Shown: positions 1 through 9,872, counted from the stretch's first letter. The stretch is DNA of 64,000 bases from Myxococcales bacterium (GCA_016720595.1 JADKKI010000015.1:62001-126000), one strand, 5' to 3'. Notes: generated from the sequence alone by a model not told the origin. Translations and numbers: made by a program.

Positions 1-1
1 G

Positions 2-730
2 GATGGCTCGCGCGTGTTCGTGAAGACGCACGCAGCACCTCCGGTGGGGATGTACGCGGCGGAGGCCGCCGGGCTCGCCTGGCTGCGCGCGGGTCCTCTC
101 CGCGTCCCCCGCGTGCTCGGTGTGGGCGGCTCGTTCCTCGCGCTCGAGTGGCTGGAGCTCGGCGGGCGAGGGCCGCACGCCGACGAGCAGCTGGGCCGCG
201 GGCTCGCGCAGCTCCACGCGCTCGGCGCTCCCACGTTCGGGCTCGACCGCGGCAACTACCTCGCCACGATTCCGCAGGACAACACACCCGAGGTGGAGTT
301 TTCGACGTTCTACATCGAGAGGCGACTGCGCCCGCTGATCGATCGGTTGCGGGATGTGGCGGGCGGGCCCGATCTCCACGCTCTCCTCGACGCGCTCGCC
401 CAGCGGCGGGAGCGGTTCGGCCCACCCGAGCGGCCGGCGCGGCTCCACGGAGATCTGTGGTGGGGCAACGTCGCGTTCTGCGATGGTGCGCCCGTCCTGA
501 TCGATCCCGCCGTGTACGGCGGCCATCGCGAGATCGATCTCGCGATGCTCGCGCTGTTCGGCGGCGTCAGCGAACGGTTCGTCGCCGCCTATCACGAGGT
601 GTGGCCGCTCGCCCCAGATTGGCGATCTCGGATCTCGCTGTGGCAGCTGTATCCGATCGCCGCGCACGCGGTGCTGTTCGGCGGCGGCTACACCTCACAG
701 CTCGCCCGCCTACTCGGCGAGCTCGGGTAG
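2..730 (+). CDS. Fructosamine kinase family protein (5' end outside window)
   Basis: The frame is open from the left edge (base 2), so the start lies outside the window. A GTG at 14 would begin after the Lys motif region and is unlikely to be the real start. The family phosphorylates sugar amines such as fructosamines on glycated proteins or free amines. Visible motifs are FVKT near the left edge (nucleotide-binding Lys of the aminoglycoside-phosphotransferase fold), the catalytic loop HGDLWWGN and the metal-binding segment IDPAVYGGHREIDLAML, both diagnostic of fructosamine kinases. About 40-50 N-terminal residues are missing compared with the usual length near 290. It ends ten bases from a convergent gene. 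Family call is firm; substrate is not known. Confidence 0.88.
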   Translation, partial: DGSRVFVKTHAAPPVGMYAAEAAGLAWLRAGPLRVPRVLGVGGSFLALEWLELGGRGPHADEQLGRGLAQLHALGAPTFGLDRGNYLATIPQDNTPEVEFSTFYIERRLRPLIDRLRDVAGGPDLHALLDALAQRRERFGPPERPARLHGDLWWGNVAFCDGAPVLIDPAVYGGHREIDLAMLALFGGVSERFVAAYHEVWPLAPDWRSRISLWQLYPIAAHAVLFGGGYTSQLARLLGELG

Positions 731-739
731 ACCCTCAGC

Positions 740-1129
740 TCACTTGGCCTTGGCGACCGAGTTGCCCTTGCCGTTGGTGGCCACGGCGGGCTTCTTGCCG
801 GTCTTCGCCTTCTTCCACGTGATCTTGTTCTTGGTGCCGTTGATGTTGATCGCACCCACGGTGTCGGCCGTGATCGTGTTGCCGGCGCCGTTGACGTTCA
901 GCTCGTCGACCTCGGCGACCGTGATCTTCACGCTGCCGCCGTTGACGTTGATCTGCTTGCACGCGCCGGTGAACGTATACGTGCCACCTCCGGTGGAGAT
1001 GTTGACGGTCGGGTCGGCGGCACAGTCGTAGGTGGCGCCGGTGCCATCTTCGAAGTCCTTGTCGGCGAGCGCGACCGTGGGGACGAGGGCGAGGGCAAAG
1101 GTGAGGGCGAGTGCGAGTTTATTGGTCAT
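740..1129 (-). CDS. Small exported DUF3060-like protein
   Basis: This is a 129-residue protein with a clear signal peptide (MTNKLALALTFALALVPTVA, cleavage after ALA near residue 22). The mature part is a short series of beta-strand repeats with recurring VNG, NxI and GxxN motifs, as in DUF3060 proteins, which are small repetitive exported proteins of unknown role. The tail is Lys-rich (WKKAKTGKK). A GGAGG ribosome site lies five bases before the ATG. It is convergent with the fructosamine kinase and divergent from the acyl-CoA dehydrogenase. Location in periplasm or outside the cell is inferred from the signal peptide; no enzymatic motif is visible. Confidence 0.8.
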   Translation of the reverse strand: MTNKLALALTFALALVPTVALADKDFEDGTGATYDCAADPTVNISTGGGTYTFTGACKQINVNGGSVKITVAEVDELNVNGAGNTITADTVGAININGTKNKITWKKAKTGKKPAVATNGKGNSVAKAK

Positions 1130-1251
1130 GGGGCCTCCGGGCGGTGAGACGTAGAGGATGGAGCGAGCTTCACCGCCCGCGACATCACGTCGACATCATT
1201 CCACGGTGAGGTGGGGTGGTCGCCACTGGCGGAGCGCGATAAGCAACCGGC

Positions 1252-2832
1252 ATGGCCGATGCCCGCGATGTGATCTGCGCCGCTGCCCGCGCCCTCGCCA
1301 CCCGCGCGATCGAGGCCGCCCGGGTGCTGACCAGCAACGGCGCGGCGATCGACGACCACCAGGTCATCGTCGAGCGGGTCGCCTATGCGGCCACCGAGGC
1401 GCGCGTGATCGAGGCGCTGGTTCATGCGCCGGCTGGGCTGGCTGACGTGGCCCTGGTCGCGGCGGCCGAGCTCGCGGCCCAGATCCCCCACCGCCTGGCG
1501 CCCGTCGCTCGGCTCCTCGGACTCGGCGCCCTGACCTACGACGCAGACGCCACCGCGGCGATCGAGGCGAGCCAGGAGCCAACTGCCGTCGAGGCGATCG
1601 GCGCCGCCGCGATCACGAATCAGGGGCGGTTCCCGTGGCCGCTCGACGAGGTCCTCACCGAGGTCCGCGCCAATGTCCGTGCGTTCGCCGAGCGTGAGGT
1701 GCTGCCCCACGCCGAGCGGATCCACCACCACGACGAGCTGATCCCGGAGCGGTTCATCACCGAGATGGGCAAGGCGGGTTACTTCGGCCTCGCGATCCCC
1801 GAGAAGTACGGCGGCCACGAGCTCGGCAACCTCGCGATGATCCTCACCACGGAGGAGCTGTCGCGTGCGTCGCTCGCTGCGGCGGGATCGCTCATCACCC
1901 GCCCCGAGATCCTCGCGAAGGCGCTGCTCGCGGGCGGCACCGAGGAGCAGAAGCAGACCTGGCTGCCGAGGCTCGCCGCCGCCGAGGTGATGGCGGCGAT
2001 CTCCGTCACCGAGCCCAACGTCGGATCGGACGTCGCGAGCGTCGCCTGCCGCGCGGAGCGGGTGCCCGGTGGCTTCGCGATCACGGGCCCCAAGGCGTGG
2101 TGCACGTTCGCGGGCCGCGCCGACGTGATCGCGCTGCTCGCCCGCACCGACGCCGATCTGTCCAAGGGGTCGCGCGGGCTGACCTTGTTCATCGTCGACA
2201 AGCCGAGGTTCCCCGGGCACGCGTTCGAGGTCGCGCAGCCGGGCGGTGGCACGCTCTCGGGCAAGGCCGATCGCACCCCGGGCTACCGCGGCATGCACTC
2301 GTTCACGCTCGCGTTCGAGAACTGGTTCGTGCCCGATGCGCAGGTGGTCGGGGGCGAGGCGGGGATCGGGCGCGGGTTCGCGCTCCAGATGGCGGGGTTC
2401 GCCGCCGGTCGGCTCCAGACCGGTGGTCGGGCCTGTGGGCTCACGCAGGCCGCGGTCGAGCACACCGCCCGGTACGTCGCCGAGCGCAAGCAGTTCGGGC
2501 GTCCGATCGGGGACTACGGGCTCACCCGCTATCACCTCGGTCGGATGGCGAGCCGGCTGGTGGCGGCGCGGTGCATCACCTACGCCGCCGCACAGGCGAT
2601 GGATGGGGACGAGCGCGCGGCCGCGCCCCTCGCTGCGATGGCCAAATTGTTCAGCTGTGACGTGGCGGTGGAGGTCACCCAGCTGGGGCAGCTGCTCCAC
2701 GGTGGGTGGGGGTACGCCGAGGAGTATCCGATCAGCCGGTTCGTGGCGGACGCCCAGGTCCTGCCGATCTTCGAAGGGGTCAAGCCGATCCTCACCCTCA
2801 AGGTCATCGGTCGGTCGATCCTGGCGATGTGA
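1252..2832 (+). CDS. mcd: Acyl-CoA dehydrogenase with N-terminal extension, methylsuccinyl-CoA dehydrogenase-like
   Basis: The protein has 526 residues. About 130 N-terminal residues precede a complete acyl-CoA dehydrogenase: N-terminal helical domain from about residue 135, beta domain with TEPNVGSD around 260, and the C-terminal helical domain with RKQFGRPI and the loop FEGVKPI. Ordinary acyl-CoA dehydrogenases have about 380 residues. The long front region, the segment GYRGMHS before the linker and the ending HGGWGYAEEYPISR resemble (2S)-methylsuccinyl-CoA dehydrogenase of the ethylmalonyl-CoA pathway, an FAD enzyme oxidising a branched dicarboxylic CoA ester. No other gene of that pathway is in the window, so substrate is an inference from architecture. 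The start ATG has no clear ribosome site; a weak -10 (TAAGCA, 1240-1245) ends six bases before it. Confidence 0.82.
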   Translation: MADARDVICAAARALATRAIEAARVLTSNGAAIDDHQVIVERVAYAATEARVIEALVHAPAGLADVALVAAAELAAQIPHRLAPVARLLGLGALTYDADATAAIEASQEPTAVEAIGAAAITNQGRFPWPLDEVLTEVRANVRAFAEREVLPHAERIHHHDELIPERFITEMGKAGYFGLAIPEKYGGHELGNLAMILTTEELSRASLAAAGSLITRPEILAKALLAGGTEEQKQTWLPRLAAAEVMAAISVTEPNVGSDVASVACRAERVPGGFAITGPKAWCTFAGRADVIALLARTDADLSKGSRGLTLFIVDKPRFPGHAFEVAQPGGGTLSGKADRTPGYRGMHSFTLAFENWFVPDAQVVGGEAGIGRGFALQMAGFAAGRLQTGGRACGLTQAAVEHTARYVAERKQFGRPIGDYGLTRYHLGRMASRLVAARCITYAAAQAMDGDERAAAPLAAMAKLFSCDVAVEVTQLGQLLHGGWGYAEEYPISRFVADAQVLPIFEGVKPILTLKVIGRSILAM

Positions 2833-2872
2833 TCAGATCGGCGCCGCTACCCCAACGCCTACCCGACGGCTA

Positions 2873-2902
2873 TTTCCAATTCATGTCAGCACCTTCTATG
2901 AT
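2873..2902 (+). promoter_or_regulatory. Predicted promoter, near-leaderless, for the VWA gene
   Basis: TTTCCA (2873-2878), an 18-base spacer and TATGAT (2897-2902) resemble a housekeeping sigma promoter. The -10 ends eight bases before the ATG at 2911, so the transcript would have almost no leader. No Shine-Dalgarno sequence is visible. Confidence 0.5.
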
Positions 2903-2910
2903 GGCGCACC

Positions 2911-5900
2911 ATGAGAAAGCGCCTCGCGTGGCTAGGGGTAGCCACGCTGACGATGATCTTTGCGACGTCCTCCGCCTGGGCGGGTGATCCGCTCAAGCCG
3001 TACGTCGTGTTCATCCTGGATACGTCAGGGTCGATGACGGACGTCACCGGATCAGGCCCTCCCAGTTGCGGTGGTGCTGACAACAAGCTCAACCACGCGC
3101 GCTGCGCGATCGATCGGATCGTCAACAGCTACGGCGACATGGTGTTCGCGCTCGGCCGGTTCCGGATGTCGATGAGCGGAACCACCACCGCGAACACCTT
3201 TCCAACTGGCTGCACGTCGACGCAGGCCGAGTGCTCCGCCGACGAGGATCGTTTCGAGCTGCTCACTCCACTCGTCGACGGCGCCAACAACTTCGCCGCC
3301 GACTGGACGAACTTCAGCGGCAACCGCTGCACCGCACCGTCGGCGTTCCCCCCGCCCGCCGGCGAGGATCCAGAGATCTGGCGCGCGGCTGGCAATACGC
3401 CCATCGAGGGCTCGCTCCGCGGCACGCGGCGCTACTACCAGGGCCAGCAGAGCTTCGTGAACAACGACACCACCGGCGGCGCCGGGTCGACGACGATCTG
3501 GCCGAACGGCACGGTGGGCTTCGATCCGATCGGCACGGATCCGCTCAGGAACGCCTTCCTCCCCCAGCCGTCGGCGAACGCCGCGACCTGCAACTCGGAC
3601 CCGGCCACCTGCAACGCCGCGGTCGGCTGCACCGGCACCAACTGCTGCTGCGCCGAGCAGTGCCGCCCCTACGTCGTCATCATGCTCACCGACGGTGACG
3701 AGACCTGCACCGGCACGCCGGCCAATGGCGCCGCATCGTTGCTCACGACGCCCTATCCGATCATGGCGAACGGCACCGCGCTGACCGGCTTCAAGAACTA
3801 CCGCATCGAGACCCGTCCGATCGGGTTCGGCAGCCGCTCGGTGATCCGGAGATCGAGGCGATCGCCCACGCCGGCGGCGCCGTCGACATCGCGGGCGTCA
3901 ACGAGGGCTTCTACGCCAACGACGAGGCCGGCCTCCAGCTCGCGATCAGCGCCATCCTCGCGGACGCGATCAAGACCGAGACCTGCAACAACCTCGACGA
4001 CGACTGCGACTCGAACATCGACGAGGACTTCCCGGGCAAGGCCGCGGCCTGCAACAACGGTCGCCAGGGCAAATGCCGGGTCACCGGCGCGAACGTGTGC
4101 CGCACCGATGGCACCGGTCTGTCGTGCAACTCCGGCCAGACGGCGTGCAACGGCCTCTCGGCCGGCAACGCGTGCAACGTGGTCAACGCCGCCGGCGCCA
4201 CCGTCACCGGCAGCTGCATCGCGAGCCCCTCGGGCCTGCTGTGCGATCCCACGGCCGCGGGCACCCCCGGCAACCCGAACAACGAAGTGCCGTTCGGCTG
4301 CAACAACATCGACGACGACTGCGATGGCGTGGTCGACGAGAACGTCGCGGGCTGCAACTGCATCCCGCTCGGCGAGATCTGCAACGGCCTCGACGACGAC
4401 TGCGACGGCACGCCCGATGACGGCGTCCCGCCGCTGCCGTGCGGCACCGGCACCTGCCTCGGCAACCGGCCGTGCGTCGGTGGCGCGGGCTGCAACCCGA
4501 GCGTGACCTGCACGGGCGCGAACTGCTGCTACGGCGCGTGCACCGCGGCCACGCCGACCACCGAGGTCTGCGACGGGCTCGACAACAACTGCGATGGCAA
4601 CGCCGATGGCTTCACGCAGGCGTGCTCGAACATGAACACCGGCTTCCCGGCGTTCGATCCGAAGAACAACCCGGGCGGCGTCCACACGCCGATGTCAGGC
4701 TGCGAGGCGCTCGGCCCGGCGAAGTGCATCTGCCACCCCGGCATCCGGACCTGCCCGCTCAATGGCGGCGGCACCTTCGGGTCGTGCACCAACGAGCAGC
4801 AGCCGCGGACGGAGATCTGCAACGGCCTCGATGACGACTGCGATGGCCTCGTCGACGAGACGCCCTCGATCACCTGCACCAACGACAGCCAGTGCGCCGC
4901 ATCGCCGCTGACGCCGAGCTGTGACAACCCGTCGGGCATGGCGAACATGGGCACCTGCCAGCCGCCGGACTGCTCGTCGGGCTGTGGTGTGGGCCAGCTG
5001 ATCTGCGTGAACGGCATGCAGCAGTGCAACGGCACGCCCTCGCCGAACGACGACACCTGCAACGGGATCGACGACAACTGCAACGGCCAGGTCGACGAGG
5101 GCTGGCAGTGCACCGATCCGGACGGCCCGGACAACATCCTCGGCAACGCGGACGACTGCCCGTGTACGTCGCCCACGATCTGCAACGGCAAGCAGAGCTG
5201 CAAGAACGGCGGCGTGGTGTGCGAAGGCGATCCCGTCGGCCAGGAGAGCTGCAACTGCCTCGACGACAACTGCAACGGCCAGGTCGACGAAGGCACGCTG
5301 TGCGCGGCGGGTGCGTCGTGCACCAACTGCCAGTGCGCGTTCCCGTGCAGCCAGTCGGAGTTCCCGTGCCCGATGGGCAAGACCTGCATCGGCAACTTCT
5401 GTCTCGCCGATCCGTGCTTCAACGTGAACTGCCCCGCGGTGCCTGGCGACAAGCAGGTGTGCAAGCCGAAGCCGGGCAACCCGAACGATCACGTCTGCGT
5501 GTCGGCCTGTGATCCGCTCGTCATCACCTGCAGCCAACCGGGCACGATCTGCTTCTTGCCCACCGGCGAGTGCAAGCCGGATGACTGCACCACGTTCCCG
5601 AGCCGCTGCACCGCGAACCAGAACTGCGTCAACGGGGCGTGCGTGACGAACCTGTGCCAGGGCGTCAACTGCCCGACGGACCAGTACTGCGTCGCCGGTC
5701 AGTGCGTGGCGAGCTGCGCCGATGTCGATTGCCCCACCGGTCAGCGCTGCCGGCTCGGTGTGTGCGAGACCGACCCGTGCGGCAAGCCGTGTCCGTTCGG
5801 ACAGGTCTGCCACGACGACACCGGGAAGTGCGTCGACGATCCGTGCCAGTTCGTGACCTGTCCGGTGGGTCAGTACTGCAATGCCAACAACGGCGGCATG

Positions 5901-6137
5901 TGCGAGGACGATGCGTGCGTGGGCACCACGTGCCCCAACGCGAGCGAGGTCTGCAAGGGCGGCACCTGCTACGACCCGAACGACTTCCTGCCCGACGCGG
6001 GCATGGAGCAGCACGTCACCACCGGTGGTGGTGGTGGCTGTAACGCGGGTGGCGGCGCCAGCGGCGCGATGCTGCTCGGCCTGATGGTCGCGGGGCTCGC
6101 CTCGCGCCGCCGTCGGCGTGCAGGAGGTGCCTCGTGA
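2911..6137 (+). CDS. Secreted von Willebrand A protein with MopE-like repeats and MYXO-CTERM (frameshifted)
   Basis: Residues 1-25 are a signal peptide. A von Willebrand A domain follows with the metal site DTSGSMTD near residue 37. Then come seven repeats of the type CNGxDDDCDGxVDE, acidic and Cys-rich as in MopE-like calcium/metal-binding proteins, then several CPxGQxC units. The C-terminus is GGGGCNAGG, a membrane helix and RRRRR, the MYXO-CTERM pattern that sends proteins to the outer surface. The frame shifts by one missing base near 3835-3843: the first frame reads 2911 to about 3840, the second continues as DPEIEAIAHAGG to 6137. The join falls inside the A domain and restores a normal sequence, so a base-calling error is likely, though a true mutation is possible. 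About 1075 residues when repaired. Probably a surface adhesin or scaffold. Confidence 0.85.
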
Positions 6138-9100
6138 GTTACCAGGGGAGCTGGACCATGCGTGCGCTCGCCGCGCTCGTGCTGATCGGGAGCTCGGCGC
6201 TGCACCTGTCGTGCAACGTCAACGAGTACTGCCTCAACTGCGCCAAGGGCGGCGATGGCGGCGCGGATGACGCGAACGATGGCGGGGATGGAGGTGGCGA
6301 CGATGCCGACAGCGGCGACGGCGGCACCTGCGTCAACACCGGCACCGAGGTCTGCGACAACAAGGACAACGACTGCGACGGCATGGTCGACGAGGGCCCG
6401 CTGCCCACGGTCGGCGATCAGTGCCAGAACCAGATGGGCGAGTGCGCGGGCGGCGTGAAGCAGTGCACCAACGGCACGATCACCTGCACCAAGCCGCCGA
6501 TGCCCGAGATCTGCGACCTCAAGGACAACGACTGCAACGGCACCCCGGACGACGGTGATCCGGGTGGCGGCGCGGTGTGCGGCACGAGCGTCGGCGAGTG
6601 CGTGGCCGGCACCAACCACTGCGTGAGCGGCACGATCCAGTGCGTGGGCTCGGTCGGCACGGTCGGCGGGCAGACGGAGGTCTGCAACAACCGCGATGAC
6701 GACTGCGACGGCATGTTCGACGAGGGCATCGGCGTGATCGGCGCGTGCGCCACCGGCACCAACACCGGTGAGTGCAACATCGGCAACCTGATGTGCGTCG
6801 GCGGTACCCCCACCTGCGTCGGCGCGATCGGGCCCTCGCAGGAGGTCTGCGACGCGCTCGATCAGGACTGCGACGGCAACCCGACCAACGGCTTCAACCT
6901 CAACACCGATCCGTCGAACTGCGGCGCCTGCGGCAACGTCTGCAACCTGAGCGCTCAGCACGCGTTCGCGGGCTGCGGCGGAAGTCCGGCGGCCTGCACG
7001 ATCGCTGCGTGCCAGACGGGCTACTACAACAACAACGGCGTGGTGGCCGACGGCTGCGAGTTCGGGCCGTGCACGTTCACCGGCCCCGAGGTCTGCGACG
7101 GCATCGACAACGACTGCAACCCCGCGACCAACGAGGCGACGATCACGCCGCCCGCGAACCTCTGCCTCAACGTCGGCGAGTGCTTCAACGCGCACACCTC
7201 GGCGTGTACGGGCGGCGGCTTCAAGTGCACGTACACCGATCCGGACGTCTCCCAGACCGGCGGCGTGATCCAGCCCGAGACCCTGTGCGACGGCAAGGAC
7301 AACGACTGCGACGGCAAGATCGATGAAGGTCAGCCGAACCTCGGCCAGGCGTGCAGCAACGGCGGCGTTGGCGATTGCCGGAGCTCGGGCACGTTCCAGT
7401 GCGACGCCCTGAACCTCAACGGTCCGGCGACCTGCGTGTTCACCACGATCGGCCCGGGCATGTCGGCGTTCGAGACCTGCGATGGTCGCGACAACAACTG
7501 CAACGGCCAGACCGACGAGGGTGGCAGCACTGGCAGCCTCGCCGGTCAGGAGTGGGTCAACATCCCGAACACCACGCCCGCGACGCAGATCATGAAGTAC
7601 GAGGCCTCGCGCCCGGACTCCGGCGCGGTCAACCCCGGCACGATCCAGAACCTCGCGTGCTCCAAGCAGGGCGTGCAGCCGTGGACCAACGTCAACTATC
7701 CCACCGCGGTGGCCGCGTGCACCTCGGTCGGTGCGCGCCTGTGCACCGAGTCCGAGTGGCAGCAGATGTGCGCGCCGCCGGCCGCCTACCCGGTGGCGGG
7801 CCCGGCGACCACCAACGTCTCCGACTTCACGTTCATCGAGGCGGAGGACGCGTTCGCCAACACCACGATCGGTGGCGCCACGCGGGCGTGGACCAAGATC
7901 GCACCGCTCGCCTTCCAGGGCGTGACCGCGATGCAGGTCCCCGACAACGGGTTCTCGCAGCTGGTCGCCGCGAACGCCCTCGCCCAGTCGTCGCGCCTCG
8001 ACTTCCAGCTCACGCTGGCGAATGCCACGGCGTATCGGGTCTGGCTGCGCATGCGCTCGCTAGCGCCGAGCGCGACCACGATCGGGGCGCCAACCACGGC
8101 AGCCGCGGGCCTCGCGCCCGCGTCGGCCGCAGCGACGGCGGTCGGTGATCTGATCGTGGTCACCACGTGGACCCCGACCACCACCAACGGCATCCCGACC
8201 CACACGCTCCAGGCCGGGTTCACCGAGATCATCACGCAGACCCTCGACGACGGGAACAACGACGGTCGGCTCTCGGTGGCCTACAAGGTCGCGACCGTCG
8301 CTGGCACGCAGACCTACCAGGCGTACACGTCGACGGGCGCCACCAATGTCACGGGCATCGTGGTGCTCCGCGCCGGCACGTACGACATCAACAACATCGT
8401 GTCCGTCGGCAGCAGCACCACCAACGCGAATGCTCCGGACCCGGCGGCGGTGACGCTCAACGGAACGATGACCGTCCTGGCGTTCGGCGGCTGGAACCTC
8501 ACCGCCAACGTGGACGTCACGGTCGGCGCACCGGCCAACGGCTTCGCGAAGCAGTACGATGTCGTGGGCGCCGCGACCACGGAGCTGTCGGCGGCAATCG
8601 GCAGCGCCGCCAACCCGGGCGCGTTCACCGACAGCACCAACAGCGTGACCGGCGCCGCCGCGATCACGATCGGCATCGGGGCGAACAACGGCAACTCTGT
8701 GTGGGTTGGCCTCAATCCCGGTGCCACGGCGGGCGCCGCGAACGCGACCTCGATGGCGACCGCGACCAACGATCAGTGGCAGTGGGTGGTGAGCCCCGCG
8801 CTGACCAGCGGGGCGGCCGGCACGCACACGTTCTCGATCTACCTGCGACAGGACGGCGTGATCGTCGACACCATCGCGGTGAGCCGGTCGGGCTCGACGA
8901 CGGCGGGGCCGACCTTCGACGATGCGTGGGCGTACCAGAACAGCCCGCGCACCGCGCAGCCGACCACGTGCAACGCCGACGACTACGACACCGATCCGAT
9001 CACCGCGGGTGATCAGGACGGGATCCTGCCGACCGGCACGCTCGGGAGCTGCTTCGCGAACAAGGCGGGCGCCGACGATGCGTTCGACATGACGGGCAAT

Positions 9101-9256
9101 GTGAAGGAGTGGGCGCTCGCCCGGACCGCGGGCCAGAACCCACTGCGTGGTGGCGCTTCGAACAACGAGGTCGCAGGCACCACGTGCGGGCTGAACTTCA
9201 CCCTGGCGAACGACACGTTCTTCTTCCCGAACGTCGGGTTCCGCTGCTGTAGATAG
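6134..9256 (+). CDS. Cys-rich repeat lipoprotein with split formylglycine-generating-enzyme-like domain
   Basis: The GTG start overlaps the previous stop (GTGA) and has AGGAGG six bases upstream, so translation is coupled; an ATG at 6158 is an alternative. The N-terminus is a lipoprotein signal with lipobox LHLSC. Seven MopE-like repeats (CDxKDNDCDGxVDE type) fill roughly residues 75-460. A formylglycine-generating-enzyme/sulfatase-modifying fold begins near residue 470 (WVNIPN, later ARLCTESEWQ) and finishes at the C-terminus (MTGNVKEW, LRGGA, GFRCC). About 380 residues of Ser/Thr/Ala-rich beta-type sequence are inserted between these halves. Enzyme activity is doubtful; such domains are often used for binding on the surface. 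Forms an operon with the upstream A-domain protein and probably acts with it outside the cell. Confidence 0.82.
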   Translation: MSYQGSWTMRALAALVLIGSSALHLSCNVNEYCLNCAKGGDGGADDANDGGDGGGDDADSGDGGTCVNTGTEVCDNKDNDCDGMVDEGPLPTVGDQCQNQMGECAGGVKQCTNGTITCTKPPMPEICDLKDNDCNGTPDDGDPGGGAVCGTSVGECVAGTNHCVSGTIQCVGSVGTVGGQTEVCNNRDDDCDGMFDEGIGVIGACATGTNTGECNIGNLMCVGGTPTCVGAIGPSQEVCDALDQDCDGNPTNGFNLNTDPSNCGACGNVCNLSAQHAFAGCGGSPAACTIAACQTGYYNNNGVVADGCEFGPCTFTGPEVCDGIDNDCNPATNEATITPPANLCLNVGECFNAHTSACTGGGFKCTYTDPDVSQTGGVIQPETLCDGKDNDCDGKIDEGQPNLGQACSNGGVGDCRSSGTFQCDALNLNGPATCVFTTIGPGMSAFETCDGRDNNCNGQTDEGGSTGSLAGQEWVNIPNTTPATQIMKYEASRPDSGAVNPGTIQNLACSKQGVQPWTNVNYPTAVAACTSVGARLCTESEWQQMCAPPAAYPVAGPATTNVSDFTFIEAEDAFANTTIGGATRAWTKIAPLAFQGVTAMQVPDNGFSQLVAANALAQSSRLDFQLTLANATAYRVWLRMRSLAPSATTIGAPTTAAAGLAPASAAATAVGDLIVVTTWTPTTTNGIPTHTLQAGFTEIITQTLDDGNNDGRLSVAYKVATVAGTQTYQAYTSTGATNVTGIVVLRAGTYDINNIVSVGSSTTNANAPDPAAVTLNGTMTVLAFGGWNLTANVDVTVGAPANGFAKQYDVVGAATTELSAAIGSAANPGAFTDSTNSVTGAAAITIGIGANNGNSVWVGLNPGATAGAANATSMATATNDQWQWVVSPALTSGAAGTHTFSIYLRQDGVIVDTIAVSRSGSTTAGPTFDDAWAYQNSPRTAQPTTCNADDYDTDPITAGDQDGILPTGTLGSCFANKAGADDAFDMTGNVKEWALARTAGQNPLRGGASNNEVAGTTCGLNFTLANDTFFFPNVGFRCCR

Positions 9257-9260
9257 CGGC

Positions 9261-9833
9261 GTGGATCCTGCTCCGTCCCACTGCGCGCGCTGCTTGCTCC
9301 AGCAGCGCGCGTGTCTGTGCGCGCAGATCCCGACGGTGCCGACCGAGACGCAGATCATCATCGTGCGGCATCACCGAGAGGCCCATCGGTCCTCGAACTC
9401 GGGGCGGATGGCGCACTACGCACTCCCCAACAGCGTGCTGGTGGACCACGGCGGTGGTGGCCCGACCGTGATCCCACCGCTCGACGGAGCGTGGGTCCTC
9501 TACCCGGGCGGCGCACCGTTGACCGCCGCCCCGAGCCCGCCGCCGCGCCAGCTCGTGGTCCTCGACGCGACCTGGTCCCAGGCGCGAAAGATGTTCCACA
9601 AGCTCGGCGCGCTCCGTGGCCTGCCGCTGCTCTCGCTCCCCGTGTTACCCGTCCCGGCGGCCCGGCTGCGAGCTTCACCGGGCCCGGGCCAGGTCTCGAC
9701 CATCGAGGCGATCGCCGCCGCGTTGCGCCTCCTGGAGGGCGAACCCGCGGCTGCGGCCCTGGAGGCCCTGTTCGCCGCGATGGTTGCAAGGGCCGTGGAG
9801 GCCGGTCGGCGCCCCGTGGGCGGCGCTTCCTAG
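9261..9833 (+). CDS. DTW-domain protein, tRNA-uridine aminocarboxypropyltransferase-like
   Basis: The protein has 190 residues. Near the N-terminus it carries a Cys cluster (CARCLLQ, then CLC) expected to bind zinc, and in the middle the motif DATWSQARKM containing the DTW-family signature DxTW. DTW proteins (TapT/DTWD) transfer a 3-amino-3-carboxypropyl group from S-adenosylmethionine to uridine in tRNA, giving acp3U. HHREAHRSSN is also a conserved part of the family. The start is GTG five bases after the upstream stop, without a clear ribosome site. A cytoplasmic enzyme; its neighbours give no hint on role. Family assignment is strong, exact tRNA position unknown. Confidence 0.88.
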   Translation: MDPAPSHCARCLLQQRACLCAQIPTVPTETQIIIVRHHREAHRSSNSGRMAHYALPNSVLVDHGGGGPTVIPPLDGAWVLYPGGAPLTAAPSPPPRQLVVLDATWSQARKMFHKLGALRGLPLLSLPVLPVPAARLRASPGPGQVSTIEAIAAALRLLEGEPAAAALEALFAAMVARAVEAGRRPVGGAS

Positions 9834-9842
9834 GCCCGGCGA

Positions 9843-9872
9843 TTGCCTGGACCGGCTGCGATCGCCTACCCT
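9843..9872 (+). promoter_or_regulatory. Predicted leaderless promoter of the SpoIIE phosphatase operon
   Basis: TTGCCT (9843-9848), an 18-base spacer and TACCCT (9867-9872) sit so that exactly six bases separate the -10 from GTG 9879. Transcription would begin at or next to the start codon. This placement also argues against the upstream TTG at 9843 as a start. Confidence 0.5.

Noticed and set aside
1126..2700. Long open frame on the minus strand opposite the acyl-CoA dehydrogenase
   Set aside because: Composition is Arg/Gly/Glu-rich without motifs; it is an antisense shadow of the strongly conserved dehydrogenase, common in high-GC DNA.
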